A stretch of 64,000 bases of DNA, from the NCBI GenBank assembly GCA_022647565.1, contig JALCLA010000001.1, forward strand, positions 1,054,001 through 1,118,000, given 5' to 3'. The notes beneath the pieces were generated by a model. It searched no databases. It worked only from the letters and a program-made list of their open reading frames with translations, and was not told where the DNA came from. The position numbers and the translations under genes were made by a program. The stretch's first letter is position 1, and each line of letters starts with the position of its first letter. Below are positions 1-7,353 of the stretch, in pieces. The DNA comes from Chiayiivirga sp. (GTDB lineage Bacteria > Pseudomonadota > Gammaproteobacteria > Xanthomonadales > Xanthomonadaceae).

Positions 1-392
1 TCTAGCTGATCAGAGTAAGCGAACCGACAGAACACATAACTAGCCGCAAGCGCCATTGAAATCGCCGCCAACCCGGAAAGAACACCATTGGACAAGAACG
101 GGACTGCGAGACCGATGCTAATGGCATAGACGAAGAATGGACCGCCGTAGCCGAGATGTCTTAAGAGCGTGAGCAATGGGGCGATAACAACAAGGCCGAA
201 CACAAAGATGAAAACCGGCGCAACAACTGCACCAAGAGCAATGTTCTTGACTATCTCGATGCCGGCATATTGAGCTTGATAACGAATCGCAGCGACGGCT
301 GAAATCAAAAGGCCAAGAGGCAAGCCAGCCAGCAGGCTTGCCAAAGCAACGTTGCCAATGATCTTCTCTGGACGCGCCGAGAATGTGTCCAT
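1..392 (-). CDS. Integral membrane protein, integron cassette gene (C-terminus beyond window)
   Basis: An open frame runs leftward from an ATG at 392-390 to the window edge, giving at least 130 residues. It begins MDTFSARPEK and then reads as several long hydrophobic segments (roughly residues 13-35, 48-75, 80-105 and 108-125), so it is a polytopic inner-membrane protein. The purine-rich GAGG just before the ATG is partly supplied by the end of the neighbouring attC site, so this cassette has almost no leader. I do not recognise a family. It is the most distal cassette visible from attI and is incomplete only because the window ends. Confidence 0.7.
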   Translation of the reverse strand, partial: MDTFSARPEKIIGNVALASLLAGLPLGLLISAVAAIRYQAQYAGIEIVKNIALGAVVAPVFIFVFGLVVIAPLLTLLRHLGYGGPFFVYAISIGLAVPFLSNGVLSGLAAISMALAASYVFCRFAYSDQL

Positions 393-396
393 GACC

Positions 397-453
397 TCTA
401 ACGCTGGAAATCAGCCGCCGCCGTAGGCGGTCGGCTGGATTGACTTGTTATGG
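397..453 (-). other. attC site of cassette 15
   Basis: Imperfect palindrome bounded by TCTAAC on the left and GTTATGG on the right, with inner arms TCAGCCG and CGGCTGGA around a short GC-rich loop. Read on the - strand it has the usual attC order, so it closes the cassette to its right. At about 57 bp it is one of the shortest attC sites in the array. Confidence 0.8.
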
Positions 454-477
454 CGCATTGCAGCTACGGAGCGAATC

Positions 478-675
478 ATGCGATACGGAAAACTAGATGA
501 TCTTAGAGGTGTTGGGTACTTCGTCTCTTTCGGGCGCCCAGGCCGACACGTACTACTAGCAGTGCGTAACCGCATGAGGTTTGCGCTCTTGCGCGTAGCG
601 GCGAAGATCGACTATCGCCGGCTATACATTGGCCCGTTTGAAATCGAAGTGGCACGCATGCGCCATAACGCCTGA
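478..675 (+). CDS. Small uncharacterised ORF in reverse orientation inside a cassette
   Basis: This cassette (about 454-662) has no - strand frame of useful length. On the + strand an ATG at 478, preceded by GGAG about eight bases upstream, opens a 65-residue frame that is basic and runs into the next attC, which supplies its last few residues. Cassettes whose gene faces the wrong way often carry their own promoter, and toxin-antitoxin cassettes are a known class, but I see no toxin or antitoxin signature here. It may instead be a non-coding cassette. Confidence 0.25.
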   Translation: MRYGKLDDLRGVGYFVSFGRPGRHVLLAVRNRMRFALLRVAAKIDYRRLYIGPFEIEVARMRHNA

Positions 676-774
676 GTTAACCCGACCTGCGTAGTGGAGC
701 CAACAACATGGCAAGCTCTACCTGCCATGTTGTTGGTGGAGCGAAGCGGGTTCGGGTTGAACGAATTGTTAGGC
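663..774 (-). other. attC site of cassette 14
   Basis: Long attC bounded by CCATAAC and GTTAGGC, with arms GAGTTAACCCGA and TCGGGTTGAAC. A long terminal stem contains the inverted pair CAACAACATGGCA / TGCCATGTTGTTG. It overlaps the stop codon of the pyrimidine-dimer glycosylase-like gene on its right, as is usual for cassettes. Confidence 0.85.
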
Positions 775-1209
775 GCCACCCGACGCCCGCTCCCATGATG
801 CCACGGGCCCAGGCTGCCGGCGAAACAGCGGGTGGCACGCGGGAGTGAGCACGCCGCTCCATTGGGCCAGCACGACTGGACTGCGAGCCGACAGCTTGTT
901 TTGCAAATGCTGCCACTCACACGCGAGTTGGCCAGAACTGACAGGGATTGGCTGCACAGCCCGGACTGGGCCGATCTTGGAGTGGTCGAAAGCGTAGCCT
1001 CGATGCGCTGCCTCAGCATGGACAGCGGCCAGATACGAATTTATGGCCGAGCGAGGTTGGGGATGCGCATTGAAACGCTCCAACTGCGGATGGCGGGTGT
1101 AACCGCGAGTTTCTCCGCGGAGCACCGCTTTGGCCAGCAGCGCCTCACGCCAAAGCGCAACGAGCCCTTGCGGGTCTAGATATTTTGGGTGCAATGACCA
1201 GAGACGCAT
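769..1209 (-). CDS. Pyrimidine-dimer DNA glycosylase / endonuclease V-like protein (Pyr_excise family)
   Basis: A 146-residue protein beginning MRLWSLHPKYLD, the typical opening of bacterial proteins in the Pyr_excise family, whose prototype is T4 endonuclease V (UV-damage base excision). The WREALLAKAV stretch around residues 20-29 fits the region of T4 endonuclease V that carries catalytic Glu23, putting Glu22 here in the matching place. The T4 enzyme's Thr2 nucleophile has no obvious equivalent, so activity is inferred and not shown. The start lies only about nine bases inside the cassette boundary with no clear ribosome-binding site, so translation may be leaderless or depend on read-through from upstream. 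Confidence 0.75.
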   Translation of the reverse strand: MRLWSLHPKYLDPQGLVALWREALLAKAVLRGETRGYTRHPQLERFNAHPQPRSAINSYLAAVHAEAAHRGYAFDHSKIGPVRAVQPIPVSSGQLACEWQHLQNKLSARSPVVLAQWSGVLTPACHPLFRRQPGPVASWERASGGA

Positions 1210-1217
1210 GCAGTGGC

Positions 1218-1512
1218 GCCTAACGCCGTGCTAAGCCGCCGCCAGCGGCAGCGGTGAATGAATGCGACGAACGGTCCGCGGTCGGCTTGAGCACATAGTT
1301 AGAGACGTTTGCAGCGAACCACCGAAAGCACCGAAACCGAGGACCGACGGCCCAACGATGCGTCACCGAGCCGAAGGCGTCAACGCCGAGCAACGCGGAT
1401 GCAGAGCCGAACCCTGGCCCGCCCGCATCCGCGCGAGCCAGATGCAACACGCGCCTCAAGCGTTGCGTGCGCATCAATGCGGCCTCAGCAAATAGATGCT
1501 CGAACAAACGCG
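1218..1512 (-). repeat. 295-bp repeated integron cassette, copy A
   Basis: A complete cassette with its attC (1218-1304, bounded by GCCTAAC and GTTAGAG) and a body of about 208 bp. It is one of six nearly identical copies in the array and appears identical to copy C. On the - strand a 95-codon frame starting at a TTG (or an ATG twelve codons in, after a GAGG) runs through body and attC, but it is broken in copies B and E. I therefore cannot say the cassette codes for protein. Confidence 0.9.
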
Positions 1513-1807
1513 CTCTAACGCCGTGCTAAGCCGCCGCCAGCGGCAGCGGTGAATGAATGCGACGAACGGTCCGCGGTCGGCTTGAGCACATAGTTAGAGA
1601 CGTTGCAGCGAACCACCGAAAGCACCGAAACCGAGGACCGACGGCCCAACGATGCGTCACCGAGCCGAAGGCGTCAACGCCGAGCAACGCGGATGCAGAG
1701 CCGAACCCTGGGCCGCCCCGCAGCCGCGCGAGCCAGATGCAACACGCGCCTCAAGCGCTGCGTGCGCATCAATGCGGCCTCAGCAAATAGATGCGCGAAC
1801 AAACGCG
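1513..1807 (-). repeat. 295-bp repeated integron cassette, copy B
   Basis: Tandem to copy A, with its own attC at 1513-1599. It differs from the other copies by one base lost near 1603 and one gained near 1711, so total length is unchanged while the long - strand frame is interrupted between the two changes. Its internal variants (CAGCCGCG, GCGCTGCG, GCGCGAAC) match copies D and F. Confidence 0.9.
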
Positions 1808-1889
1808 CTCTAACGTTTGAGCTAACCGGCGTGCAAAAAGCAGAGTGAAGCGCCGCTTTTGCACGTCCGTGTTGAGCGATTTGTTAGCG
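1808..1889 (-). other. attC site of cassette 11
   Basis: Bounded by CTCTAAC and GTTAGCG. The inner terminal stem pairs GTGCAAAAAGC with GCTTTTGCAC. It follows the restored stop codon of the broken secreted-protein gene by a few bases, as expected for a cassette gene. Confidence 0.75.
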
Positions 1890-1896
1890 GAATACA

Positions 1897-2540
1897 TCAG
1901 AATTTAATCGAGCGTTTGACTCGCTCAAGTATCGGGCGCCATACAATCGCATCCGACTGCCTGTGCGACAAGGTTATTTCAATAAGACGATTGGAAACAG
2001 GAATCTTGTATTGCGTCACTTGCCAAGGAGAAGGCCCATTAACCCCCCGCGCGAATGTAAGGCATTACGAGCACTCGGTAATTATTGAGCCGCTCAATGC
2101 GGACAGGCTGCATCTCAATTATCTTTGGGCCGCCAGACGCCTCAAGTTGCCTGAACATTTTTAACATTTCAGTTCCAACCTCTTGGAGGTCTGCGGGGGT
2201 AGCTGCTGCAAGATCGGATTGTGTGTAATCAGGGGGGGACGTGACACTTACACGAATCATCGCACCGGTTGGATTAGGCGTAGCATTCATCGCCAGTAAG
2301 GATTCTTTTCGACCACTTGATCCTTCGATGCCGGCATTATCAGTCATTGCTTGGCCAGCAGCGCCGAGATTTTTGCGATTTTCCAGAGACAATACCGTCC
2401 AATGAGATGGAACATCGAGTGAGATGCCGTAGGCCAACTGAACACTACGAAATGAAGTGTCTTGCGCGAATGCTGAATGTGCAAGCAGCGTTAAGGCAAT
2501 AAAACGCGGCAAGAAATAGATGTTTGATATTCACTCTCAT
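1897..2540 (-). pseudogene. Secreted protein of unknown function, broken by two single-base insertions
   Basis: The start ATG (2540-2538) overlaps the upstream gene's stop as ATGA and has a very strong AGGAGGGG ribosome-binding site. From it the frame begins MRVNIKHLFLAAF. Removing one A from the A4 run at 2501-2504 continues it into a textbook signal peptide ending SAFA|QDT. The frame then stays open to a C6 run at 2043-2048. Removing one C there continues it for about 53 residues (VNGPSPWQVTQYKIPVSNRL onward) to a stop at 1897. Restored length is about 213 residues. I do not know the family; the size and exported state resemble DcrB/PsbP-like proteins, but that is a guess. Both breaks lie in homopolymers, so sequencing error is possible. 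Confidence 0.7.
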
Positions 2541-2854
2541 TGCTCCCCTCCTGCGCTAGGCGGTTGCTTTTTCTCTTGTCTATTAAGAAATGAGAAAAAC
2601 AGCCAAGCAAATACAAATGCGCCCCCCATATCGAGTGGGTTTTGTGGACTGATCGGCACGCCGACGCTATCGGAAATGGCCTGATACCTGAGCACCTTCA
2701 GGACCGATAGCGCGACCACACTCACAATAAACATCAAAATGGTCAACGACCATGCAGCCAGGCGAGACGCCGACTTCTGCTTAAATGCAGTCACGTTCAG
2801 TAGCTTTGCCGCACCAAACACGAGCAGTCCGTAAATGAGCCAATCGACGAGCAT
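2537..2854 (-). CDS. Small membrane protein, first gene of a two-gene cassette
   Basis: A 105-residue protein with hydrophobic segments at about residues 3-20, 33-53 and 75-92 and a polar, lysine/glutamine-rich tail. The start has a clear AGGAG about nine bases upstream. The stop overlaps the start of the next gene (ATGA), so the two are translationally coupled and probably act together, perhaps with the exported partner facing the membrane protein. No family recognised. Confidence 0.65.
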   Translation of the reverse strand: MLVDWLIYGLLVFGAAKLLNVTAFKQKSASRLAAWSLTILMFIVSVVALSVLKVLRYQAISDSVGVPISPQNPLDMGGAFVFAWLFFSFLNRQEKKQPPSAGGEQ

Positions 2855-2870
2855 GGGTAGTTCTCCTATC

Positions 2871-3165
2871 CGCTAACGCCGTGCTAAGCCGCCGCCAGCG
2901 GCAGCGGTGAATGAATGCGACGAACGGTCCGCGGTCGGCTTGAGCACATAGTTAGAGACGTTTGCAGCGAACCACCGAAAGCACCGAAACCGAGGACCGA
3001 CGGCCCAACGATGCGTCACCGAGCCGAAGGCGTCAACGCCGAGCAACGCGGATGCAGAGCCGAACCCTGGCCCGCCCGCATCCGCGCGAGCCAGATGCAA
3101 CACGCGCCTCAAGCGTTGCGTGCGCATCAATGCGGCCTCAGCAAATAGATGCTCGAACAAACGCG
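2871..3165 (-). repeat. 295-bp repeated integron cassette, copy C
   Basis: Its attC is at 2871-2957. It appears identical to copy A, including the CATCCGCG, GCGTTGCG and GCTCGAAC variants, although the two are about 1.6 kb apart. It is tandem with copy D, so the order A-B is repeated as C-D. Confidence 0.9.
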
Positions 3166-3460
3166 CTCTAACGCCGTGCTAAGCCGCCGCCAGCGGCAGC
3201 GGTGAATGAATGCGACGAACGGTCCGCGGTCGGCTTGAGCACATAGTTAGAGACGTTTGCAGCGAACCACCGAAAGCACCGAAACCGAGGACCGACGGCC
3301 CAACGATGCGTCACCGAGCCGAAGGCGTCAACGCCGAGCAACGCGGATGCAGAGCCGAACCCTGGCCCGCCCGCAGCCGCGCGAGCCAGATGCAACACGC
3401 GCCTCAAGCGCTGCGTGCGCATCAATGCGGCCTCAGCAAATAGATGCGCGAACAAACGCG
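3166..3460 (-). repeat. 295-bp repeated integron cassette, copy D
   Basis: Its attC is at 3166-3252. It appears identical to copy F (6999-7293). It keeps the uninterrupted 95-codon - strand frame and differs from copies A and C by a few substitutions. Confidence 0.9.
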
Positions 3461-3550
3461 CTCTAACGCCTGAATTGAGCCGCCGCCGGCTGGCACCGGT
3501 TGTATGCGGCGAGTCTACACCCGGCGGTCGGCTTGAATGAATTGTTAGAC
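3461..3550 (-). other. attC site of cassette 8
   Basis: Bounded by CTCTAAC and GTTAGAC, with arms TGAATTGAGCCG and CGGCTTGAATGAA and an extended terminal stem (CCGCCGGCTGG against CCCGGCGG). It closes the cupin cassette. Confidence 0.85.
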
Positions 3551-3583
3551 CTTTCTCAGTCTGCTGCGTGAGCTAGAAAAGAA

Positions 3584-4009
3584 TCACTTGACCGGCGAGG
3601 AAGGCGGTGAAGTGACTTCTCGTGCGGCTGCTTTGTCCTCGACTAGGAGGATGCGGACGGGTGTGGCACCAACATTCTTTACGTAGTGCTTGCCACGAAC
3701 TCCTGCCCAGTCAGCTGTCCCGGTCTTCTCATCTGCAAGAAATGATGTTCCGTCATCCAAGTGGATCTCGAGCTTGCCGCCGCTTAGCACGTAGGAGACC
3801 TTGGGTGGATGCGTATGCCATTGATCCTGTTCACCTGGAAGGAGCACGTACTCCAAGACCCTCACATGCTCGTTCTCTAAGAGCAAGGTGAAGTTCGCGG
3901 GAGATGCAGTTAAGGCATCAATGTCAGTGGGTGAAGGATCTGCCGCGAGACATTGACCTGTCAGCGTCAGGGCAGCGCACAGGAGAAGCTTTTGAATCTT
4001 TCGGTTCAT
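3584..4009 (-). CDS. Exported cupin-fold protein
   Basis: A 141-residue protein with a clear signal peptide (MNRKIQKLLLCAAL, cleavage after CLA), then a small single-domain cupin. Cupin motif 1 is seen as PGEQDQWHTHPP...G, with the HxH metal ligands but without the usual glutamate. Motif 2 is seen as W-A-G-V-R-G-K-H-Y-V-K-N with its His and Asn. The likely location is the periplasm. The metal-binding residues make a metal site plausible, but the substrate is unknown. GGAG lies seven bases before the ATG. The cassette sits between two copies of the 295-bp repeat. Confidence 0.75.
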   Translation of the reverse strand: MNRKIQKLLLCAALTLTGQCLAADPSPTDIDALTASPANFTLLLENEHVRVLEYVLLPGEQDQWHTHPPKVSYVLSGGKLEIHLDDGTSFLADEKTGTADWAGVRGKHYVKNVGATPVRILLVEDKAAAREVTSPPSSPVK

Positions 4010-4025
4010 AGGAATCTCCAGAAAG

Positions 4026-4321
4026 GTCTAACGCCGTGCTAAGCCGCCGCCAGCGGCAGCGGTGAATGAATGCGACGAACGGTCCGCGGTCGGCTTGAGC
4101 ACATAGTTAGAGACGTTTGCAGCGAACCACCGAAAGCACCGAAACCGAGGACCGACGGCCCAACGATGCGTCACCGAGCCGAAGGCGTCAACGCCGGGGC
4201 AACGCGGATGCAGAGCCGAACCCTGGCCCGCCCGCAGCCGCGCGAGCCAGATGCAACACGCGCCTCAAGCGGTGCGTGCGCATCAATGCGGCCTCAGCAA
4301 ATAGATGCTCGAACAAACGCG
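4026..4321 (-). repeat. 296-bp repeated integron cassette, copy E
   Basis: Its attC is at 4026-4112. It is one base longer than the other copies because GAG is replaced by GGGG near 4196, which breaks the - strand 95-codon frame. It carries a mixture of variants: GCTCGAAC as in copies A and C, CAGCCGCG as in D and F, and a unique GCGGTGCG, so it looks like a recombinant or intermediate form. Confidence 0.88.
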
Positions 4322-4381
4322 CTCTAACGCCTGAATTAAGCCGCGTTGCGAAGCAACGTCGGCTTGAATGAATTGTTAGGT
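4322..4381 (-). other. attC site of cassette 6
   Basis: A compact 60-bp attC bounded by CTCTAAC and GTTAGGT, with arms TGAATTAAGCCG and CGGCTTGAATGAA and the terminal stem CGTTGCGAAGCAACG. The same terminal stem is present in the attC at 8000-8059. Confidence 0.88.
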
Positions 4382-4810
4382 CTGCATGCGGTGCAGCTCC
4401 AGCCGCACCATCTCTGCGTACCTTTCCCTTGTGGCGAAGTCTACGTTCTCCGGAAGACTCTGGTACACCCGAAGGATGTTGTCATTGTCTAGGCGGGGAT
4501 GTATGTGGATATGCAAATGAGGGACTTCTTGGAAGGCGGCCTGCCCGATAGAGTGCCAAAGGCTAATGCCGTTGTTTGGAAAGGCTCGGCCTACTGCACG
4601 CGTAATCTGAGCGACGGACTGCATGAGTGCAGAGCCGGTCTCCTTGTCCAAATCCCGAACGTCGTTGATATGCGCTTTTGGGATGACGAGAACATGCCCA
4701 GGATTGGCTTGGCGGAGATCAATGAAGGCAAGGGTTGTTCCGTCCTCAAACACAATGCTGGCCTGAGCCGACCGATTGACGATGCCGCAGAAAATGCAAT
4801 GGTCAGCCAT
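4376..4810 (-). CDS. HIT family hydrolase (histidine triad)
   Basis: A 144-residue protein with CIFCGI near the N-terminus and the histidine-triad motif HLHIHIHPR near residue 100, which forms the nucleotidyl-transfer active site of HIT proteins (nucleotide hydrolases/transferases such as Hint and Fhit). NPGHVLVIPKAH around residues 36-47 is also typical. A GAGG lies five bases before the ATG. The substrate cannot be read from the sequence. The gene is complete and in the standard cassette orientation. Confidence 0.85.
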   Translation of the reverse strand: MADHCIFCGIVNRSAQASIVFEDGTTLAFIDLRQANPGHVLVIPKAHINDVRDLDKETGSALMQSVAQITRAVGRAFPNNGISLWHSIGQAAFQEVPHLHIHIHPRLDNDNILRVYQSLPENVDFATRERYAEMVRLELHRMQT

Positions 4811-4825
4811 ATTCCCTCAATGCAG

Positions 4826-4933
4826 ACCTAACGCCTGAGTTAAGCCGGCCCGCTGAGCGGGCGCGGCGATGGTTCAATCATAGCGCCAGCGCCGAGACCG
4901 CGAAGCGGGCTCGGCTTGAACGAATTGTTAGGC
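4826..4933 (-). other. attC site of cassette 5
   Basis: Bounded by ACCTAAC and GTTAGGC, with arms TGAGTTAAGCCG and CGGCTTGAACGAA. It has a long imperfect stem built from GCCCGCTGAGCGGGC and GACCGCGAAGCGGGC, giving a site of about 108 bp. Confidence 0.85.
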
Positions 4934-5350
4934 GGACCCGAGGATGTATGGAACAGACCCGTTGTACTGGAGCAGATCCCAGAGGTTGCCGTACAGATCC
5001 TTGAACACGGCCACGGTGCCATATGCTTCTTCAGAAGGTGGACGAGCAAACTCGACGCCCGCTGCTACAAAGCGGTTGTAATCACGCCAGAAGTCATCAG
5101 TTTGCAGAAACAAAAAGACCCGGCCACCGGTTTGGTTTCCGACAAGGTCGCGTTGCTCTGGGGTGCTGGCACGAGCCAGCAGCAGTGATGTGCCTGGACT
5201 GCCTGGCGGGGCGACAACAACCCAACGTTTATTCTGCTCCGGTCGGGGTGAGTCTTCGAGCAGTTCAAAGCCGAGGGTGCCGACATAGAAGGCGATAGCT
5301 TCGTCGTACTCACGGACTACAAGAGAGATATGAGCGATTGCTTGTTGCAT
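4928..5350 (-). CDS. VOC-superfamily protein (glyoxalase / dioxygenase-like)
   Basis: A 140-residue protein with two beta-alpha-beta-beta-beta modules as in glyoxalase I and bleomycin-resistance proteins. AHISLVVREYDEAIAFYVGT at the N-terminus carries the first metal-ligand His. TVAVFKDLYGNLWDLLQY near residue 115 is the C-terminal metal-ligand region, with Asp where Glu is more common. The start is the ATG at 5350 with GGAGAA about ten bases upstream; a longer frame upstream has no such signal. Function could be metabolite isomerisation or resistance by binding; the sequence does not decide. Confidence 0.75.
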   Translation of the reverse strand: MQQAIAHISLVVREYDEAIAFYVGTLGFELLEDSPRPEQNKRWVVVAPPGSPGTSLLLARASTPEQRDLVGNQTGGRVFLFLQTDDFWRDYNRFVAAGVEFARPPSEEAYGTVAVFKDLYGNLWDLLQYNGSVPYILGSA

Positions 5351-5371
5351 GCGCGATGATTCTCCGTGGAC

Positions 5372-5464
5372 GCCTAACGCCGTGTTAAGCCGCCGCACGA
5401 GCGGCGAGGCTGAAAAGAACGAAACTGCTAACCCCGTGCGGTCGGCTTGAACACATAGTTAGGT
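5372..5464 (-). other. attC site of cassette 4
   Basis: Bounded by GCCTAAC and GTTAGGT, with arms GTGTTAAGCCGCCGCAC and GTGCGGTCGGCTTGAACAC. It closes the proteasome-like cassette and overlaps the stop codon of its second gene. Confidence 0.85.
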
Positions 5465-5656
5465 TTTCTTACGCGCGATTGTTTCTCTAAACTGCCGACT
5501 TAGTTCATGCCCTAAAGAATCTCCACTCTTCTTGCTAGGGCCGAAGTTGGCAGTATCGCCAAAGCGCGCCTGGGTGGAAGCCTTAAAGCCTGGAATGTAC
5601 TTGGAGAAAACTTCATGGCTATTCTGGAACGAGCCAACTCGCTTTGCCTTTTTCAT
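5459..5656 (-). CDS. Small basic protein, second gene of the proteasome-like cassette
   Basis: A 65-residue, lysine- and serine-rich protein (MKKAKRVGSFQNSHEVF...). The ATG at 5656 comes five bases after the stop of the large upstream gene, and an AAGGG inside the end of that gene serves as ribosome-binding site, so the two are co-translated. An alternative upstream start at 5734 would overlap the larger gene by about 70 bases and is less likely. No family recognised. Its coupling to a putative threonine hydrolase makes substrate, inhibitor or adaptor reasonable guesses. Confidence 0.6.
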   Translation of the reverse strand: MKKAKRVGSFQNSHEVFSKYIPGFKASTQARFGDTANFGPSKKSGDSLGHELSRQFRETIARKKT

Positions 5657-5661
5657 TTGGT

Positions 5662-6942
5662 TTAGCCCTTGAAATAACGAGACATCACTCGGGGATTTAG
5701 ATCGGCCGAAAAGTAGTGTTTCCGCTTGACCCATACGAACCCATCCCCCTTGGTAATCACAGCGACATCGATAGGTCCACCGACAGTTTCACGGGTTGTA
5801 GTAACACGCCTACGGAACTTTGTTAGATTTACTAATGCCTCAGCCATCGCGGCAAGCTCGTCCTTTGGAAGCGATGCTACGATCTGCAACACAGGCTGCC
5901 AAAACCCTTCTGTCTTTTTATTCCAGTCGCTGACTAGATTGTCCAGCAGGGACTTCTGGGCCGGCACCAATCGCTTCTGAATCTCTGTGCCAAGCGAGGT
6001 ATCCTTCTGCTTCACAAGCTCAATAAGTGCGGCCATGGCGCCGCTAAAAAGGGAAGTGGTTGAGGAAACGATATGAGACATCAGGTCAGGGTCAGCACCG
6101 TTCATGAAGGCGTGAACCATTTCCTGTTGCGCGAAAGGTACAAGAAAACCCGAGTTATCGTCTGAAATTGAACGAACCACCGGTTTGCTAATTCTGGGCT
6201 TTCCTAAAACGAACTCCTCGATGTCGTATGAGATCAGCTCTGGAAGGTACTGCGACCTCCCGAAGCCAGCAAAAACTACACCACATGTTAATGGCCCAAA
6301 GTAATTGCGACCAAGCATCTCGACAGCTATTGCACTTAGGGCTGTCGCACCCTTCCTTCCAAACGGCATATCACCAAAGACAGACTTTCGGACATCGAGA
6401 ATTTCTTTGCTATGCTTTTTTCTAATTTCTCGAAGCACTCCTGATCCTTGTCGCTCCAACAGATATTGAGATTTAACGATTTCAAGTCTTTTATTAAAGT
6501 GCTCGACACATATGTCGTGGAGCGCTTGATCATCGAGGCCATCTTGCTCAGCGGCAACCTCATCTATTCTTTGTGCCAGTTCATTCCGAATATGCATAAA
6601 GAGACTGCCAATCAGCATTTGCACATGCCGTCGCTCTCTGGCTAGAGAAAAAATCTCTGGCTTGGCCGAAATGTAATCTAAAAACTGATCAGCGTACTCT
6701 TTTAGCGTTCCGTGCGAGGCAGAGCCAACCTCACTTCGAAATGCTTTAATAACTGTTTCCCAAGGCACGCCAACGATATTGGCATTGCCATATATCATGA
6801 CGCCAACTGGATCGCTGTTGTGCAGCTGGAAGAGCTTGTCAGCCGAAGTATAAATTTTCGTTGCATCCTGTCCAAGCGTAACTGCGCTATCCGCTGCCAG
6901 GGCAACGCCATGGTTATTCAGAATTGCAATTTCTGCGGTCAT
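5662..6942 (-). CDS. Proteasome/HslV-like N-terminal nucleophile hydrolase in an integron cassette
   Basis: A 426-residue protein starting M-T-A-E-I-A-I-L-N-N. After removal of Met the N-terminal residue would be Thr1. Asp17 falls in ALAADS exactly as Asp17 of proteasome beta subunits, and a Lys in the DKLFQL stretch (Lys35) lies two residues from the position of catalytic Lys33. The following VGVMIYGNA matches the beta-strand/glycine turn seen in HslV and proteasome subunits. These features suggest an Ntn-hydrolase fold in the first 180 or so residues. The remaining 240 residues are mostly helical and unrecognised; HslV and beta subunits are far shorter. AAGGA lies seven bases before the ATG. 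Base composition is visibly more AT-rich than in the chromosome. Confidence 0.65.
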   Translation of the reverse strand: MTAEIAILNNHGVALAADSAVTLGQDATKIYTSADKLFQLHNSDPVGVMIYGNANIVGVPWETVIKAFRSEVGSASHGTLKEYADQFLDYISAKPEIFSLARERRHVQMLIGSLFMHIRNELAQRIDEVAAEQDGLDDQALHDICVEHFNKRLEIVKSQYLLERQGSGVLREIRKKHSKEILDVRKSVFGDMPFGRKGATALSAIAVEMLGRNYFGPLTCGVVFAGFGRSQYLPELISYDIEEFVLGKPRISKPVVRSISDDNSGFLVPFAQQEMVHAFMNGADPDLMSHIVSSTTSLFSGAMAALIELVKQKDTSLGTEIQKRLVPAQKSLLDNLVSDWNKKTEGFWQPVLQIVASLPKDELAAMAEALVNLTKFRRRVTTTRETVGGPIDVAVITKGDGFVWVKRKHYFSADLNPRVMSRYFKG

Positions 6943-6998
6943 GCGAAAATCCTTGCGTCCAGAAGCGAGATGGAGCGATCAAAGGCGTTCAGCGGAAA

Positions 6999-7293
6999 AC
7001 CTAACGCCGTGCTAAGCCGCCGCCAGCGGCAGCGGTGAATGAATGCGACGAACGGTCCGCGGTCGGCTTGAGCACATAGTTAGAGACGTTTGCAGCGAAC
7101 CACCGAAAGCACCGAAACCGAGGACCGACGGCCCAACGATGCGTCACCGAGCCGAAGGCGTCAACGCCGAGCAACGCGGATGCAGAGCCGAACCCTGGCC
7201 CGCCCGCAGCCGCGCGAGCCAGATGCAACACGCGCCTCAAGCGCTGCGTGCGCATCAATGCGGCCTCAGCAAATAGATGCGCGAACAAACGCG
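6999..7293 (-). repeat. 295-bp repeated integron cassette, copy F
   Basis: Its attC is at 6999-7085. It appears identical to copy D, more than 3.5 kb away. It is the copy nearest to attI and, because cassettes usually enter at attI, probably the most recently inserted. Confidence 0.9.
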
Positions 7294-7353
7294 CTCTAAC
7301 GCCGGAATTAAGCCGTGCCGCGAAGCGGCATCGGCTTGAATGAATTGTTAGGC
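7294..7353 (-). other. attC site of cassette 2
   Basis: A compact 60-bp attC bounded by CTCTAAC and GTTAGGC, with arms GGAATTAAGCCG and CGGCTTGAATGAA and terminal stem TGCCGCGAAGCGGCA. It closes the rhomboid cassette. Confidence 0.88.

Noticed and set aside
1859..2164. A 101-codon + strand frame
   Set aside because: It lies opposite the restored C-terminal part of the broken secreted-protein gene, which reads well on the - strand and is in the cassette orientation.
1218..7293. The evenly sized repeats as a CRISPR array or as a protein-coding family
   Set aside because: Units are 295 bp, interspersed with other genes and each ends in an attC, so they are cassettes. The shared 95-codon frame is interrupted in two of six copies and passes through the attC, so I do not list it as a gene.
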